From: Clostridiales bacterium
GTDB lineage: Bacteria > Bacillota > Clostridia > Oscillospirales > Oscillospiraceae
Length of the DNA: 6,638 nucleotides
Reading direction: 5' to 3'
Assembly: GCA_029098065.1 (NCBI GenBank)
Contig: JAQXNP010000091.1
Location: 1-6,638 of the forward strand
Shown here: positions 5,023-6,638 of the stretch, piece by piece
How the letters are laid out: each line of letters begins with the position of its first letter
How positions within the stretch are numbered: the first letter of the stretch is position 1
Translations under genes and position numbers: made by a program
The notes under the pieces: model-generated
What the model was told of the DNA's origin: nothing
Databases searched by the model: none
The model's input: only the letters and a program-made list of their open reading frames with translations

Positions 5023-6638
5023 GTGGCAGTTAAGAAAACAAATCAGAATCTGGTGATTGTGGAATCTCCGGCCAAGGCCAAGACCATCACCAAGTACCTG
5101 GGCCCCGGATATGAGGTCAAGGCCTCCATGGGCCATGTCCGGGATCTGCCGAAGAGTAAGCTGGGGGTAGACGTGGAGCACGGGTTTGCCCTGGATTATC
5201 AGCCCATACCGGGAAAGGAAGAGGTCATCGCCGACCTGAAGAAGGCGGCGAAGAAGAGCCAGAAAGTCTATCTGGCCACCGACCCCGACCGGGAGGGAGA
5301 GGCCATCTCCTGGCACCTGAAGGAACTGCTGGGTCTGCCCGACGGGGAGGCCTGCCGTGTCACCTTCAACGAGATCACCAAAAAGGTGGTCAACGAATCC
5401 ATTGCCGCCCCCCGGCAGATCGACATGGATCTGGTGGACGCCCAGCAGGCCCGCCGGGCCCTGGACCGGGTGGTGGGCTATGAGATCTCGCCCCTGCTGT
5501 GGAAGAAGATCCGCCGGGGCCTGTCCGCCGGGCGGGTTCAGTCGGTGGCCACCCGGCTGGTGTGCGAGCGGGAAGAGGAGATTCGCTCCTTCATCCCCCA
5601 GGAGTACTGGACGCTGAGTGCCGATCTGGAGCGGGTGCGGCCCAGCCAGGGCCGGTTCACCGCCGCCTTTTACGGGCGGGAGAAGAAGGAGGAGCTCCAC
5701 AGCGAGTCGGAGGTCCAGGCGGTCATGGACGCGGTAAAGGCCGCCCCCTTTTCCGTCACGGCGGTGAAGCGGCAGGACAAGACCCGCAACCCGGCCCCGC
5801 CCTTTACCACCTCCACCCTGCAGCAGGAGGCCAGCCGGAAGCTGAACATGCCCCCCCGGCGGACCATGGCCATCGCCCAGCAGCTGTATGAGGGCGTGGA
5901 CATCACCGGCGAGGGCACCGTGGGCCTCATCACCTATATGCGTACCGACTCCCTGCGCCTCTCCGACGAGGCCACCGCCGCCGCCCGGGACTTCATCCTG
6001 GCCCGGTATGGCCAGGATTACTACCCCGGCAAGCCCCGGGTCTTCAAGACCAAGTCGGGGGCCCAGGACGCCCACGAGGCCATCCGGCCCTCCAACGTGA
6101 ACCTGGTCCCCGAGGAGATCAGGAAGGATCTGACTGCCGACCAGTACCGGCTCTATAAGCTGATCTGGAGCCGCTTCCTGGCCTGCCAGATGGCGGCGGC
6201 AGTCTATGACAGCGTGACGATCGAGGCGGTGTCGGCGGGCTGCCGCTTCCGGGCCAATCACACCGCCCTCAAATTTGCCGGCTACACCGCCGTCTATGTG
6301 GAGGGCAGGGATGAGGAAGAGGAGATCCGCCAGTCCCCCCTCCCCGATCTGAAGGAGGGGGAGCCTCTGGACCTGCGGGGGCTGAAGCCGGAGCAGCACT
6401 TCACCCAGCCCCCCGCCCGGTATACCGAGGCCAGCCTCATCAAGGCCCTGGAGGAGAAGGGCATCGGCCGTCCCTCCACTTACGCGCCCACCATCTCCAC
6501 CATCGAGAGCCGGGAGTATGTGGTAAAAGAGGGGAAATACCTTCGCACCACCCCCCTGGGAGAGGTGGTCACCGGCCTGATGAAGGACAAGTTCCCCGAC
6601 ATCCTGGATTACGCGTTTACCGCCCAGATGGAGGAGAA
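5023..6638 (+). CDS. topA: DNA topoisomerase I (type IA), 5' part, cut by window end
   Basis: This enzyme relaxes negative supercoils by cutting one strand through a 5'-phosphotyrosine link and passing the other strand. About 538 codons are present and the frame is open to the right edge. The TOPRIM domain starts with VIVESPAKAKTI (E14 as catalytic glutamate) and carries the metal-binding ATDPDREGE (D87, D89, E91), then SWHLKEL. Next come QQARRALDRVVGY and LSAGRVQSVATRLV. The active site ITYMRTDS has Tyr305 as nucleophile with Arg307 beside it. QDAHEAIRPS and YTEASLIKALEEKGIGRPST (467-486) follow. All core motifs are intact. The end of the core and the usual C-terminal zinc-binding repeats lie beyond the window, so their presence cannot be stated. 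The GTG start is chosen on GGAGGG at 5012-5017. It follows dprA by 37 nt with no hairpin terminator seen between, and is probably in the same transcript. Confidence 0.97.
   Translation, partial: MAVKKTNQNLVIVESPAKAKTITKYLGPGYEVKASMGHVRDLPKSKLGVDVEHGFALDYQPIPGKEEVIADLKKAAKKSQKVYLATDPDREGEAISWHLKELLGLPDGEACRVTFNEITKKVVNESIAAPRQIDMDLVDAQQARRALDRVVGYEISPLLWKKIRRGLSAGRVQSVATRLVCEREEEIRSFIPQEYWTLSADLERVRPSQGRFTAAFYGREKKEELHSESEVQAVMDAVKAAPFSVTAVKRQDKTRNPAPPFTTSTLQQEASRKLNMPPRRTMAIAQQLYEGVDITGEGTVGLITYMRTDSLRLSDEATAAARDFILARYGQDYYPGKPRVFKTKSGAQDAHEAIRPSNVNLVPEEIRKDLTADQYRLYKLIWSRFLACQMAAAVYDSVTIEAVSAGCRFRANHTALKFAGYTAVYVEGRDEEEEIRQSPLPDLKEGEPLDLRGLKPEQHFTQPPARYTEASLIKALEEKGIGRPSTYAPTISTIESREYVVKEGKYLRTTPLGEVVTGLMKDKFPDILDYAFTAQMEE

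Noticed and set aside
4969..6399. 476-codon open frame on the minus strand
   Set aside because: It is antisense to topA, which shows every catalytic motif. The minus-strand product is Gly/Leu/Pro-rich low complexity without a ribosome binding site.
1..6638. CRISPR array, tRNA/rRNA, insertion sequence or phage genes
   Set aside because: No regularly spaced repeats, cloverleaf-like segments, transposase motifs or terminal inverted repeats are visible. Apart from the decayed locus the region is dense housekeeping sequence.

Overview
The window looks like an ordinary chromosomal stretch of a GC-rich, Gram-positive gut-type Clostridia. An Oscillospiraceae / Flavonifractor-Lawsonibacter-like host is my inference from protein style, strong AGGAGG-type ribosome binding sites, frequent GTG starts and gene order; it is not proven. 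All real genes are on the + strand. Two of them, a signal peptidase at the left edge and topA at the right edge, are cut by the window.

Region 1 (1-697) is a small surface-protein locus in decay. The C-terminal end of a type I signal peptidase is followed after 19 nt by the remains of a Cys/His-repeat, membrane-anchored surface (adhesin/pilin-like) protein. The remnant keeps its N-terminal membrane segment and four Cys/His motifs. It is broken by what looks like a 2-nt deletion at about 389-390, has lost several motif Cys/His residues by single base changes, and ends early after a short tail of unrelated, AT-richer sequence bounded by a 10-bp direct repeat.

Region 2 (698-875) is a 178-nt non-coding gap. 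It holds an imperfect inverted repeat, a good hairpin followed by a short T run (probable intrinsic terminator) and the ribosome binding site of the next gene. I recognise no riboswitch or RNA gene in it.

Region 3 (876-6638) is a tightly packed run of five housekeeping genes: ktrB and ktrA (potassium channel subunit and its RCK regulator), a TrmH/SpoU-family RNA methyltransferase, dprA (single-strand DNA and RecA loading in transformation) and topA (DNA topoisomerase I). Gaps are 15, -4, 43 and 37 nt, with no visible terminator between genes, so co-transcription is likely. dprA-topA is a classic Firmicutes neighbourhood. KtrB and KtrA work together as one K+ uptake system; the other three act on RNA and DNA and need not be functionally linked to K+ transport.

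I found no CRISPR array, tRNA, rRNA, intact mobile element or convincing new system. The most informative spot is the decayed surface-protein gene and its junction with the ktr operon leader.
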